From: Flavobacterium sp.
Lineage (GTDB): Bacteria > Bacteroidota > Bacteroidia > Flavobacteriales > Flavobacteriaceae
Reading direction: 5' to 3'
DNA length: 64,000 bases
NCBI GenBank assembly: GCA_016787805.1
Contig: JAEUTY010000001.1
Span: 124,001 to 188,000, forward strand
Positions 23,729 through 32,644 of this stretch are shown in pieces; position 1 is the first letter of the stretch, and each line of letters starts with the position of its first letter. A model generated the notes under the pieces. The model worked only from the letters and a program-made list of their open reading frames with translations. It had not been told where the DNA came from and made no database searches. The translations under genes and the position numbers were made by a program.

Positions 23729-24970
23729 TTATTGGGCTTTTTCGAGGTTAATCATGTGTGCCATATTCTTAATTACATTGTCGTGTTTTTTAACAAATGG
23801 ATTTTCTTTATCCCAAACATATCCTGCTAATACAGCACAAATTTTACGTTTCACATCTGGATTTTCGGGTTGGTGGAAAAATAAAGTCTGCAAATTACCC
23901 GTATACCATTCTTTTACATAAGTGGTGAATACTCCAATACCACTTTTCATATATTCAGTAAACTCAACTTCCCAATCTACAGGAGTTCCGTTTAGTTGTT
24001 TGTGGATTAATTTGGCGGCCAACATTCCCGATTCAGTTGCAAAGGCAACTCCAGATGAGAAAACAGGATCCAAAAATTCAGAACTATTTCCTGTCAAAGC
24101 AAATCCATCACCATACATTTTTTTAACTGAACGCGAATAATTTTCCAATTTCACTGGTTCAAACAAAAACTCAACACCACCAAAACGTTTTACATAATAA
24201 TCAGATAATTTAATAGCATTGTTCAAGGCTTCTCTGTTGTCTTTATTTTCAGAAAGTGAATTGATGAAAGAAGTTGGACCAACAACGCCTAAACTAGTAT
24301 TGCCATTTGAAAATGGAATTACCCACAACCAAACTTCGGTTTCTAAAATGTCAAAAGAAATTAAAGTTCCTTCTTCTCCTTCAGGGCGGTTAATATCTTG
24401 TACGTGAGTAAAAATAGAAGAATGCGGGTCCAATTTTGATGGAGTGTCCAAATCCAATAATCGAGGTAAAACACGACCATAACCACTAGAATCAATAATA
24501 AATTTGGCATGAATTTCTTTCAAATTTCCCTCCTTGTCTTTAACGGTTGTAATCGAATCAGAACCATTAAATCTTACATCTAAAACTTCGCTTTCAAATT
24601 CTAAATCAATTCCTTTTTTGATTACTTCTTGCGCGAGTGTGTTGTCAAAATCAGCTCTTGGAACTTGCCAAGTCCAATCCCAACCTTCCGAAAATTTGTC
24701 ACTAAAATCAAAAACACAAATTTCTTCTCCGCGAATAAAACGAGCTCCCAATTTCTTTTCAAAATTCATTGCATCCAAAGCAGGAAATAATCCAGCTTCA
24801 TCAAAATGATCCATCACTCTAGGTATCAAACTTTCGCCCACAACTAATCGAGGGAATTTTGTTTTTTCAACCACTTTAACTTTGGTTCCATTGTTGTGTA
24901 AATAACTGGCAGAAACACAACCAGAAGGACCAGCACCAATGACTAAAACGTCGATATATTCTTTCTGCAT
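23729..24970 (-). CDS. Flavin-dependent halogenase-like oxidoreductase of the flexirubin cluster
   Basis: A 413-residue FAD enzyme with the dinucleotide motif GAGPSG (12-17), the FPRLVVGES segment (39-47) typical of the tryptophan-halogenase superfamily and a WTWQVP segment (99-104) matching WxWxxP. Lys73 in EKKLGARF is placed like the catalytic Lys of phenol/pyrrole halogenases. Sequence alone cannot tell chlorination from hydroxylation. Some flexirubins are chlorinated or carry extra ring substituents, so ring tailoring is the likely job. It is transcribed away from the 34-gene directon and shares an intergenic control region of 118 bp with it. Confidence 0.75.
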   Translation of the reverse strand: MQKEYIDVLVIGAGPSGCVSASYLHNNGTKVKVVEKTKFPRLVVGESLIPRVMDHFDEAGLFPALDAMNFEKKLGARFIRGEEICVFDFSDKFSEGWDWTWQVPRADFDNTLAQEVIKKGIDLEFESEVLDVRFNGSDSITTVKDKEGNLKEIHAKFIIDSSGYGRVLPRLLDLDTPSKLDPHSSIFTHVQDINRPEGEEGTLISFDILETEVWLWVIPFSNGNTSLGVVGPTSFINSLSENKDNREALNNAIKLSDYYVKRFGGVEFLFEPVKLENYSRSVKKMYGDGFALTGNSSEFLDPVFSSGVAFATESGMLAAKLIHKQLNGTPVDWEVEFTEYMKSGIGVFTTYVKEWYTGNLQTLFFHQPENPDVKRKICAVLAGYVWDKENPFVKKHDNVIKNMAHMINLEKAQ

Positions 24971-24975
24971 ATATT

Positions 24976-25060
24976 TTGTTTTTTACTTCTTATTATTAGT
25001 ATTATCTTTGCGTCCTCAAATGTAGTCACATATAATTTAATTTTAAAATAATTTGACTAC
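24976..25060. promoter_or_regulatory. Divergent promoter region of the pigment cluster
   Basis: Plus strand: TTG at 24976-24978 and TATCTTTG at 25003-25010 (24 bp apart, slightly long) lead to the ammonia-lyase gene. Minus strand: TACATTTG at 25024-25017 is a -7 box for the flavoenzyme gene. An inverted repeat GTAGTCA (25022-25028) / TGACTAC (25054-25060) overlaps the start area and may bind a regulator. Confidence 0.5.
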
Positions 25061-25088
25061 TAATTTATAGGTAAAAAGTAATAATTAA

Positions 25089-26606
25089 ATGAAAGTAATT
25101 AAAGAATATTTAAGCTTAAATGATTTTGTAGCTATTGTATTCAACAATAGTGAAGTTGAAGTAAGTGAAGAAGTTTTGAATAGAGTAGATGAAAGCTTTA
25201 ATTTTCTAAAAGATTTCTCTAAAAACAAAGTAATTTATGGTGTCAATACTGGTTTCGGACCAATGGCGCAATACCGCATTAGAAATGAAGATCAATTACA
25301 ATTACAATATAATTTAATTCGCAGTCACTCATCAGGTACAGGAAAACCGTTGAGTCCTGTTTGCGTTAAGTCAGCGATTTTAGCTCGATTAAATACACTC
25401 TCATTAGGTAATTCTGGAGTGAATTCTAGCGTGATTCATTTGATGAAAGAGTTAATTAACAGAGATATTACTCCTTTGATTTTTGAACATGGTGGAGTAG
25501 GTGCTAGTGGAGATTTAGTGCAATTAGCGCACCTTGCTTTAGTACTTATTGGGGAAGGTGAAGTGTTTTACAAAGGAGAAAGAAGAAATACAAAAGAGGT
25601 TTTTGAAATTGAAAAACTAACTCCAATTCGAGTAGAAATCAGAGAAGGTTTGGCATTGATGAACGGAACTTCTGTAATGACTGGAATCGGAATTGTTAAT
25701 GTACATAATGCCGAAAAAGTATTAGATTGGGCTTTGAAATGTTCGTGTGCAATTAACGAAATTGTTCAAGCGTATGATGATCATTTGGGTGCTGAATTAA
25801 ACAACACTAAGTTGCATTTCGGACAGCAAGAAGTGGCCAAACGAATGAGAGATAATCTCACCGATAGTAAATTAGTTCGTAAAAGAGAAGATCATTTGTA
25901 CAATGGCGAAAACAATGAAGAGGTTTTCAAAGAAAAAGTACAAGAATACTACTCTCTTCGCTGTGTGCCGCAAATTTTGGGCCCAGTATTAGATACTATC
26001 AACACCGTTGCAAAAGTACTTGAAAATGAAATCAACTCGGCCAATGATAATCCAATTGTTTGTGTGAAAACACAGCATGTTTACCACGGAGGAAATTTTC
26101 ACGGTGATTATATTTCTCTTGAAATGGATAAATTGAAATTGGTTATGACCAAATTAACCATGTTGGCTGAACGACAGTTGAATTATCTGTTGAATTCAAA
26201 ATTAAACGAAATTCTTCCTCCATTTGTAAATTTAGGAACATTAGGTTTTAATTTTGGTATGCAAGGCGTTCAATTTACAGCTACATCAACAACGGCAGAA
26301 AGTCAAACTTTGTCCAATTCAATGTACGTTCACAGTATTCCAAATAACAACGACAATCAAGATATTGTTAGTATGGGAACAAATGCTGCTGTTATCACTG
26401 GAAAAGTAATTGAAAATGCTTTCGAAGTGCTAACTATCGAATTGATTACAATTGTTCAAGCTATTGACGCACTTGGTTTTAAAGATCAAGTTTCTTCTTC
26501 AACACGAAAAGTATATGATGAGGTACGTGCCATTATTCCTGAGTTTAAAGAAGATCAGGTGATGTACCCTTTCATTCAAAAAGTGAAAGATTATCTGATG
26601 AATTAA
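25089..26606 (+). CDS. Tyrosine ammonia-lyase (flexirubin starter supply)
   Basis: A 505-residue member of the histidine/phenylalanine/tyrosine ammonia-lyase family. The MIO cofactor triad is Ala139-Ser140-Gly141 in HGGVGASGDLVQLAH, and the catalytic Tyr50 sits in YGVNTGFGPM. The selectivity loop IRSHSSGTG has His80, as in tyrosine-preferring enzymes. As I recall its sequence, it is very close over the full length to the characterised F. johnsoniae tyrosine ammonia-lyase. It turns L-tyrosine into 4-coumarate and ammonia, giving the aryl starter of the polyene. First gene of the 34-gene plus-strand directon. Confidence 0.93.
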   Translation: MKVIKEYLSLNDFVAIVFNNSEVEVSEEVLNRVDESFNFLKDFSKNKVIYGVNTGFGPMAQYRIRNEDQLQLQYNLIRSHSSGTGKPLSPVCVKSAILARLNTLSLGNSGVNSSVIHLMKELINRDITPLIFEHGGVGASGDLVQLAHLALVLIGEGEVFYKGERRNTKEVFEIEKLTPIRVEIREGLALMNGTSVMTGIGIVNVHNAEKVLDWALKCSCAINEIVQAYDDHLGAELNNTKLHFGQQEVAKRMRDNLTDSKLVRKREDHLYNGENNEEVFKEKVQEYYSLRCVPQILGPVLDTINTVAKVLENEINSANDNPIVCVKTQHVYHGGNFHGDYISLEMDKLKLVMTKLTMLAERQLNYLLNSKLNEILPPFVNLGTLGFNFGMQGVQFTATSTTAESQTLSNSMYVHSIPNNNDNQDIVSMGTNAAVITGKVIENAFEVLTIELITIVQAIDALGFKDQVSSSTRKVYDEVRAIIPEFKEDQVMYPFIQKVKDYLMN

Positions 26607-26622
26607 TTTAAAAATAGAAGTC

Positions 26623-27735
26623 ATGAAAAAAATTATTTTACTTCTCTTTATTTGTGTACAAATGATCTCCGCTCAAGAATTAGCGTTGGTTCGTAAAGAC
26701 GGTCGTTTTGGCTATATTTCTAAAACAGGTGAATTTGTCATTCAGCCTCAATTTAAGGTTGCAAAAAATTTCTCAGAAGGACTTGCGGCTGTAGAAAATA
26801 ACGGAAAATGGGGGTTTATAAACCCTAAAGGCGATTGGGTAATTCCTGCTACTTTTGATGAGGCTAAATATTTTAGTAGTGGATTTTGTGTGGTTGCCAA
26901 AGACAAAAAATGGTTCTACATTAATAAAAAAGGTGAAACAGTCACATCGCCAACAACTGATAAAGTTTACGAATTTGAAGATGGAATTGCTTTTATTAAA
27001 ATTGGCGATAAAATTGGTTTTATGAATGCTAAAATGACTGTAATTCTTGAGCCAAAATATGAAGTCATCAAATCATTTGAAAATGGTTACGCACGTGTGA
27101 GAAATAATGAGAGATGGGGAATTATTGATAAAAACGGGAAGGTTGTAGTTGATATTATGTACGACGAGATAGGAAATTATTTCAAAAACACCACTTGGGC
27201 TAAAAACGGAAATGCTTTCGGATTAGTCTCAAATGGAAAGTTTAAAGCAATTGATGGTGTTGACAAAATATGGGATTTTTATAAAGAAGACTTAACCTAT
27301 GCGCGTAAAGCAGATAGAATTGGTTTTATTGATTTAAATGGAAATTGGGTTATTGAACCAAAATTTGACAAGGCAAGAGCATTTTCAAAAGGATTAGCTC
27401 CTGTTTTTGTTGGAAAAAAATGGGGTTATATAAATACAAAAGGAGCTTTTGTTGTAGAGCCAAGTTATACCGATGCTGAAATTTTTAGCGCCGATGGTTT
27501 TGCTCCAGTGAAAGAAAAAAAATGGGGATTTATAAATACAACTGGTAAAGTTGTTGTGCCTACTCAATTCGATATTTCTGCAGGAGGACCATTCGCTCTT
27601 TTTAAAGATGATGAAAAAGGCTTTGTAAACGGTATTGCGCGTGTGAAAAACGAAAATAAATGGGGTTTCATTAAAACAGATGGAACTGTTATCGGAAATC
27701 AATGGTATGAAAATGCCGAATTATTTTGTAAATAA
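26623..27735 (+). CDS. Secreted WG-repeat protein
   Basis: A 370-residue protein with a signal peptide (cleavage near MISAQE) and about ten WG-type repeats of about 30 residues, recognised by units such as GKWGFINPKGDWVIPATFDE, DRIGFIDLNGNWVIEPKFD and KKWGYINTKGAFVVEPSY. WG repeats are thought to form beta-rich rods; no enzymatic motif is seen. It lies 16 bp after the ammonia-lyase gene and 9 bp before fabG, within the pigment operon, although it has no obvious biosynthetic role. It may serve in the envelope, for example as a scaffold. Confidence 0.85.
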   Translation: MKKIILLLFICVQMISAQELALVRKDGRFGYISKTGEFVIQPQFKVAKNFSEGLAAVENNGKWGFINPKGDWVIPATFDEAKYFSSGFCVVAKDKKWFYINKKGETVTSPTTDKVYEFEDGIAFIKIGDKIGFMNAKMTVILEPKYEVIKSFENGYARVRNNERWGIIDKNGKVVVDIMYDEIGNYFKNTTWAKNGNAFGLVSNGKFKAIDGVDKIWDFYKEDLTYARKADRIGFIDLNGNWVIEPKFDKARAFSKGLAPVFVGKKWGYINTKGAFVVEPSYTDAEIFSADGFAPVKEKKWGFINTTGKVVVPTQFDISAGGPFALFKDDEKGFVNGIARVKNENKWGFIKTDGTVIGNQWYENAELFCK

Positions 27736-27744
27736 AATTATACT

Positions 27745-28476
27745 ATGAAATGTGCATTAGTAACAGGTGGTTCGCGAGGAATTGGACGTGCAATCTGTGA
27801 GAAATTATCAGTAGATAGCAATTATCATATTTTGATTAATTACCAATCCAATCAAGAAGCTGCTCAACAAACCTTAGATGCAATCATCAAAAACGGTGCA
27901 ACTGGCGAATTGCTAAAATTCAACGTTGCTGATGCAGATGAAGTGAAAACAGTGTTAACACAATGGCAAGAAACCAACCCTGAAGCGGTTGTGGAAGTGA
28001 TAGTTAATAATGCCGGTATTACCAAAGACGGTCTTTTTATGTGGATGTCACATGAAGATTGGAGCAATGTAATCAACACTAGTTTAAATGGGTTTTTTAA
28101 CGTAACCAATTTCTTTATTCAACGAATGTTGCGTAATAAATACGGCAGAATTATCAATATGGTTTCGGTTTCAGGCGTAAAAGGAACTGCAGGTCAAACC
28201 AATTATTCGGCTGCAAAAGGAGCTGTAGTTGCTGCAACCAAAGCGTTAGCTCAAGAAGTAGCTAAAAGAAATATTACAGTAAATGCAGTTGCTCCAGGTT
28301 TTATTAGAACCGACATGACGGGTGATTTAGATGAAAAAGAATTAATAAAGTTAGTTCCTGTAAATCGTTTTGGCGAAGCAGAAGAAGTTGCTGATTTGGT
28401 GAGTTTTTTAGCTTCAAAAAAAGCAAGTTACATCACTGGCGAAATTATTAATATCAACGGAGGAATTTATTCATAA
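27745..28476 (+). CDS. 3-oxoacyl-ACP reductase (FabG-like, ApeQ role)
   Basis: A 243-residue short-chain dehydrogenase. It has the NADP-binding TGGSRGIGRAI (7-17), NNAG, the catalytic Ser (VSVSG) and Tyr-xxx-Lys (YSAAKG), and the C-terminal ITGEIININGG. It should reduce the beta-keto group in each polyene elongation cycle. It is the only ketoreductase in the cluster, so it presumably serves all chain lengths. It is followed 8 bp later by a ketosynthase gene. Confidence 0.92.
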   Translation: MKCALVTGGSRGIGRAICEKLSVDSNYHILINYQSNQEAAQQTLDAIIKNGATGELLKFNVADADEVKTVLTQWQETNPEAVVEVIVNNAGITKDGLFMWMSHEDWSNVINTSLNGFFNVTNFFIQRMLRNKYGRIINMVSVSGVKGTAGQTNYSAAKGAVVAATKALAQEVAKRNITVNAVAPGFIRTDMTGDLDEKELIKLVPVNRFGEAEEVADLVSFLASKKASYITGEIININGGIYS

Positions 28477-28483
28477 GGATAAA

Positions 28484-29704
28484 ATGGAAAGAAGAGTAGT
28501 TATTACTGGAATGGGAATTTATTCGTGTATTGGGACTTCTCTCGAAGAAGTAAAACAATCATTATACGAAGGGAAATCGGGAATTCAATACGACGCCGAA
28601 CGAAAAGAATTCGGATTTCAATCGGCTATTACAGGTATGGTTCCAAAACCAGAATTAAAAGATTTACTAAGCAGAAGACAAAGAATAAGCGTTGGTGAAG
28701 AAACCGAATATGCTTACATGGCAACTATAGAGGCTTTAAAAAATGCCAAAATTGAAGACGCTTATTTCGATGAAAATGAAGTGGGAATCCTATATGGAAA
28801 TGATAGTGTTTCAAAAGCAATCATTGAGGCAACAGATATTATTCGCGAAAAGAAAGACACGGCTTTAATCGGTTCTGGAGCTATCTTTAAGTCAATGAAT
28901 TCAACAGTTACAATGAATTTATCTACTATTTTTAGATTGCGTGGTATCAATATGACAGTTAGTGCTGCTTGTGCAAGTGGTTCGCATTCGGTAGGATTGG
29001 CTTTTTTACTTATAAAACAAGGCTTGCAAGACATGATTATCTGCGGAGGCGCTCAAGAAATCAATAAATATGCGATGTCAAGTTTTGATGGTTTGGGTGT
29101 GTTTTCTCCCAACGAAAATGAACCACACAAAGCGTCTCGTCCATTTGATGCGAATCGCGACGGACTAGTACCAAGTGGTGGTGGTGCAACATTAATTATC
29201 GAAAGTTATGAATCGGCTATCAAACGTGGTGCTCCAATTATTGCTGAGGTGTTAGGTTATGGTTTTTCTTCCAATGGCGGGCATATCTCAACTCCAAATG
29301 TCGACGGCCCAGCTACAGCAATGCGTAGAGCAATTGAACAAGCAGGTCTTCAGCCAAGTGATATCGAATACATCAACGCGCACGCTACTTCAACTCCAGT
29401 TGGAGATGCTAATGAAGCAAGAGCTATTTTTGAAGTTTTTGGTGAAAATGGTCCGTACGTAAGTTCAACAAAATCAATGACAGGACACGAATGCTGGATG
29501 GCCGGCGCAAGCGAAATTATCTACTCAACTTTGATGATGCAAAACTCATTCATTGCTCCCAATATTAATCTTGAAAACCCTGACGAAGATTCTAAAAAGA
29601 TAAATTTAGTTAACAAAACACTAAATAAAAATTTTGATGTATATTTGTCGAATTCTTTCGGGTTTGGTGGAACAAATTCGGCAATAGTTGTTAAGAAAAT
29701 TTAA
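28484..29704 (+). CDS. Beta-ketoacyl-ACP synthase (KAS I/II type)
   Basis: A 406-residue ketosynthase starting MERRVVITGMGIYSCIGTSL. The catalytic triad is intact: Cys163 in SAACASGSHS, His in NAHATSTPVGD and His in KSMTGHECW. The C-terminal SNSFGFGGTNS is typical. It belongs to the first block of pigment genes (ammonia-lyase, reductase, ketosynthase, ACP). It may start elongation on the coumaroyl unit or carry a first condensation; its share of work relative to the ketosynthases at 39463 and 41479 cannot be told from sequence. Confidence 0.9.
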   Translation: MERRVVITGMGIYSCIGTSLEEVKQSLYEGKSGIQYDAERKEFGFQSAITGMVPKPELKDLLSRRQRISVGEETEYAYMATIEALKNAKIEDAYFDENEVGILYGNDSVSKAIIEATDIIREKKDTALIGSGAIFKSMNSTVTMNLSTIFRLRGINMTVSAACASGSHSVGLAFLLIKQGLQDMIICGGAQEINKYAMSSFDGLGVFSPNENEPHKASRPFDANRDGLVPSGGGATLIIESYESAIKRGAPIIAEVLGYGFSSNGGHISTPNVDGPATAMRRAIEQAGLQPSDIEYINAHATSTPVGDANEARAIFEVFGENGPYVSSTKSMTGHECWMAGASEIIYSTLMMQNSFIAPNINLENPDEDSKKINLVNKTLNKNFDVYLSNSFGFGGTNSAIVVKKI

Positions 29705-29710
29705 TTGATT

Positions 29711-29962
29711 ATGAATACGGAAGCAATCTTAGATAAGATTAATGATATTTTGGTAGATGAATTTGAAGTGGACGCAGATGTTATTACTCCAGAAGCCAAT
29801 TTAAAAGACACTTTAGGATTAGATAGTTTGGATTATGTTGATTTGGTCGTTACAATTGAAGCCAATTTTGGCGTAAAACTAGGCGAAGCAGATTTTGTTG
29901 GAATTCATACTTTCCAAGACTTTTACAATCTCTTAGATGCCAAAATAAAACTGAAAGGATAA
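29711..29962 (+). CDS. Acyl carrier protein 1
   Basis: An 83-residue acidic carrier protein with the phosphopantetheine site Ser39 in LGLDSLDYVDLVV. The ATG at 29711 is chosen over a TTG two codons upstream. It follows the ketosynthase stop by only 6 bp. One of two ACPs in the cluster (the other is at 41218). The spacer after it contains TTCTGAATTCTAA, a 13-mer also found inside the cobalamin riboswitch. Confidence 0.92.
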   Translation: MNTEAILDKINDILVDEFEVDADVITPEANLKDTLGLDSLDYVDLVVTIEANFGVKLGEADFVGIHTFQDFYNLLDAKIKLKG

Positions 29963-30014
29963 TAGATTCTTATTTTCTGAATTCTAAACTCTAATTTCAA
30001 ATCGCAATCACAAC

Positions 30015-30914
30015 ATGAGTCAATGGGATGGTAAGTCCAGAGGGACTCTTCTAGGATATAAAATTTTTGTTTTTTGCATAAAAAAGCTCGGAATTAAAAC
30101 ATCATATATTGTTTTGGTTTTTGTAGCTTTTTATTATTTTTTATTTCTTAAAAAAAGCAATCAAGCCATTTTTTACTATTTCCATAACCGACTAAAATAT
30201 CCGTATTTCAAGTCAAAGATAAACGTTTATAAAAGTTACTTCACCTTTGGTCAAACCATTATCGATAAAATCGCTATTTCTGCAGGTTTGCGTAGCCGAT
30301 TTACCTACGAATTTGACGGAGTTCATATTTTAAACCAACTTTTAAAGGAAAAAAAAGGAGGTGTTTTAATTAGCGCACACATGGGAAATTTCGAAATTGC
30401 TGAACATTTTTTTGGCGATATCGATTACGATTGCCAAATCAATTTAGTTACTACCGATCGCGAGCATTCTGCTATTAAGGAGTATTTAGAAACGGTAACT
30501 AAAAAATCAAACATCAAGTTCATTTTTATTAAAGACGATATGTCGCATATCTACGATATTAATAATGCGCTTTCTCGCAATGAATTGATTTGTTTTACTG
30601 GTGATCGCTATTTTGAAGGAACCAAATGTTTGACTACATCTATTTTAGGTGAAGAGGCTAATTTTCCTGCCGGGCCATTTTTAATTGCCTCTCGTTTAAA
30701 AGTACCCGTAGTTTTTGTTTATGTAATGAAAGAAGCGAATTTGCACTATCATTTGTATGCAAGAGAAGCAAAAACCGGGCATAGAGATAGCCAGGCTTTA
30801 TTAGAAACTTACGTTGAAAGTGTTGAATCTATGGTTGAAAAATACCCACTTCAATGGTTTAATTACTTCGATTTCTGGTACAAATCAGAACCAAAACCCA
30901 AACAAGAAACATAA
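30015..30914 (+). CDS. Lipid A-type acyltransferase (LpxL/HtrB family)
   Basis: A 299-residue protein with an N-terminal membrane helix (TSYIVLVFVAFYYFLFL) and the HX4(D/E) motif HMGNFE of lysophospholipid/lipid A acyltransferases, followed by CFTGDRYFEG and NFPAGPFLIASRLKVPVVFV. Such enzymes move acyl groups from ACP to a hydroxyl. In this cluster it could join the aryl polyene acid to its alcohol partner (the dialkylresorcinol) or to a lipid. Its place directly after ACP 1 supports use of an ACP thioester as donor. The specificity is inferred. Confidence 0.85.
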   Translation: MSQWDGKSRGTLLGYKIFVFCIKKLGIKTSYIVLVFVAFYYFLFLKKSNQAIFYYFHNRLKYPYFKSKINVYKSYFTFGQTIIDKIAISAGLRSRFTYEFDGVHILNQLLKEKKGGVLISAHMGNFEIAEHFFGDIDYDCQINLVTTDREHSAIKEYLETVTKKSNIKFIFIKDDMSHIYDINNALSRNELICFTGDRYFEGTKCLTTSILGEEANFPAGPFLIASRLKVPVVFVYVMKEANLHYHLYAREAKTGHRDSQALLETYVESVESMVEKYPLQWFNYFDFWYKSEPKPKQET

Positions 30915-30938
30915 CAAAAAACCAAAATCCATCACATT

Positions 30939-32597
30939 ATGGAACAATTTGATTCAATAATAATAGGTTCAGGTGTTGGTGGATTGGCAACAGCAATTTG
31001 CCTTGCTCGAGCCGGACAAAAGGTGTTGGTTTTAGAACAACATTATGTTCCGGGCGGCTGGAGTCATAGTTTTACAATTGGAGGACAACGTTTCAGTCCA
31101 GGAGTTCATTATGTAGGTTTGTTAGATGAAGGCCAGTCCACGAGTGATTTGTATCGTGGTTTAGGAATTGCCAATGACATGGTGTTTTTTCGTATGAATC
31201 CAAAAGGCTATGAGCACTGTTTGATTGGTGATGAAAAAATTGATTTGCCAGCTGGTGTTAAAAATCTCGAAAAATCTCTGATTAGTCGTTTCCCAAAAGA
31301 AGAAAAAAATATAAAAGAATATTTAAGTTTAGTTCAAAAAGTGAATTATGAGTTGCAACTTATGCCTAAATTAAAAGGTTGGTGGCAAAAAATTACAGTT
31401 CCTTTTCGAACTAAACATTTCGGAAAGTTTGCTTTATTTTCATTAAAAAAAGTAGTTGGTTGGCATACCAAAGACCCAATTCTTCAAGCCGTATTAAACA
31501 TTCAATGTGGCGATCATGGTTTACCACCAAATCGGGCTTGTTTTCCGGTACATTGTTCAGTTATGGACCATTATTTTAATGGTGGTTTTTATCCAATGGG
31601 AGGCGGCGGCGGAATTGTAAAAGCCATGACCAACGGTGTAAAACGTCACGGAGGTGAAGTGCGCGTACAGCAAAGAGTTCAGAAAATTTTAATTGAAAAC
31701 AATAAAGCAATAGGTGTTCAATTAGCTGATGGTCACACTATTTTAGCTACCAATATTATTTCAAATGCCGATCCTTCAACTACTTATTTGAATTTAATCG
31801 GAAAAGAATTCCTAAGTAAAAAGTTAATCAAAAAACTCGAAAACACAAAATATTCGGTTACCTCATTAATCTTATTCTTAACCTTAGATATGGATGTGAC
31901 GCAATTCGGAATGGATTCTGGAAATATTTGGATGGTAAAAGATCGAGATATTGATAAGCATTTTAACGATTTAATGACGATGGATGTCACTGAAGGTGAC
32001 GAATTTCCTGCTTTGTTTATGAGTTGTACGACTCTCAAAGATCCAGTGAGTTTCAATGGGCGCTACCATAATTTTGAAATTGTAACTTATGTTAATTACG
32101 ATAATATCAAAAAATTCAAAGGCGAAACCGATTACCATTGCGAAGAATATACTTTGTTCAAAGAAAAAATCACCAAAAAATTGATGAACAATGTGGAAAA
32201 AATCATTCCTGGTGCCAAAAATCATGTTGTCCAAGCCGAATTAGGAACTCCAATGACCAATGAATTTTTTGTCAATTCTACCAAAGGAAATGTTTACGGA
32301 ACCGAAAAAACATTACGTCATGTAGGTCCGTTTGCTTATAAAAATAAATCTGAAATAGAAAACCTCTTCCTTTGTGGAGCAAGTACTTTATCTCATGGTG
32401 TTGCTGGCGCTACTCATTCTGGAGTTATGGCAGCTTCAGTTATTTTAGGTTGTGAAAAGGATGATTTAATTGTGCATGATGAGTGCCAAAAAATCAGAGT
32501 TTATGAAGCCGAAAACCAAGCCGATTGGCCCGATTGGGTTCATGTAAAACGCTCCGATAAAGTACGTACTTTTAAGGAAATAAAAATAGATGGCTAA
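30939..32597 (+). CDS. CrtI/CrtISO-like FAD oxidoreductase 1
   Basis: A 552-residue protein with IIGSGVGGLATAICLARAGQ and an Arg/Glu dinucleotide-binding pattern (VLVLEQHYVPGG), and the C-terminal FLCGASTLSHGVAGATHSG typical of the phytoene desaturase, carotenoid isomerase and retinol saturase group. Flexirubin chains arise already unsaturated through ketide cycles, so a desaturase is not strictly needed; double-bond isomerisation or ring oxidation are options. A second such gene lies at 53331 in the same directon. The function is not known. Confidence 0.85.
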   Translation: MEQFDSIIIGSGVGGLATAICLARAGQKVLVLEQHYVPGGWSHSFTIGGQRFSPGVHYVGLLDEGQSTSDLYRGLGIANDMVFFRMNPKGYEHCLIGDEKIDLPAGVKNLEKSLISRFPKEEKNIKEYLSLVQKVNYELQLMPKLKGWWQKITVPFRTKHFGKFALFSLKKVVGWHTKDPILQAVLNIQCGDHGLPPNRACFPVHCSVMDHYFNGGFYPMGGGGGIVKAMTNGVKRHGGEVRVQQRVQKILIENNKAIGVQLADGHTILATNIISNADPSTTYLNLIGKEFLSKKLIKKLENTKYSVTSLILFLTLDMDVTQFGMDSGNIWMVKDRDIDKHFNDLMTMDVTEGDEFPALFMSCTTLKDPVSFNGRYHNFEIVTYVNYDNIKKFKGETDYHCEEYTLFKEKITKKLMNNVEKIIPGAKNHVVQAELGTPMTNEFFVNSTKGNVYGTEKTLRHVGPFAYKNKSEIENLFLCGASTLSHGVAGATHSGVMAASVILGCEKDDLIVHDECQKIRVYEAENQADWPDWVHVKRSDKVRTFKEIKIDG

Positions 32598-32644
32598 CGC
32601 ATGCTTTTTTTCAGTAAATTTGCACTCTTAAAAAAAGAAGCAAA

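Noticed and set aside
30939..32597. Carotenoid biosynthesis cluster because of CrtI-like genes
   Set aside because: No crtB, crtY or crtZ genes are present, whereas tyrosine ammonia-lyase, darA/darB and type II ketide genes define a flexirubin-type pathway.
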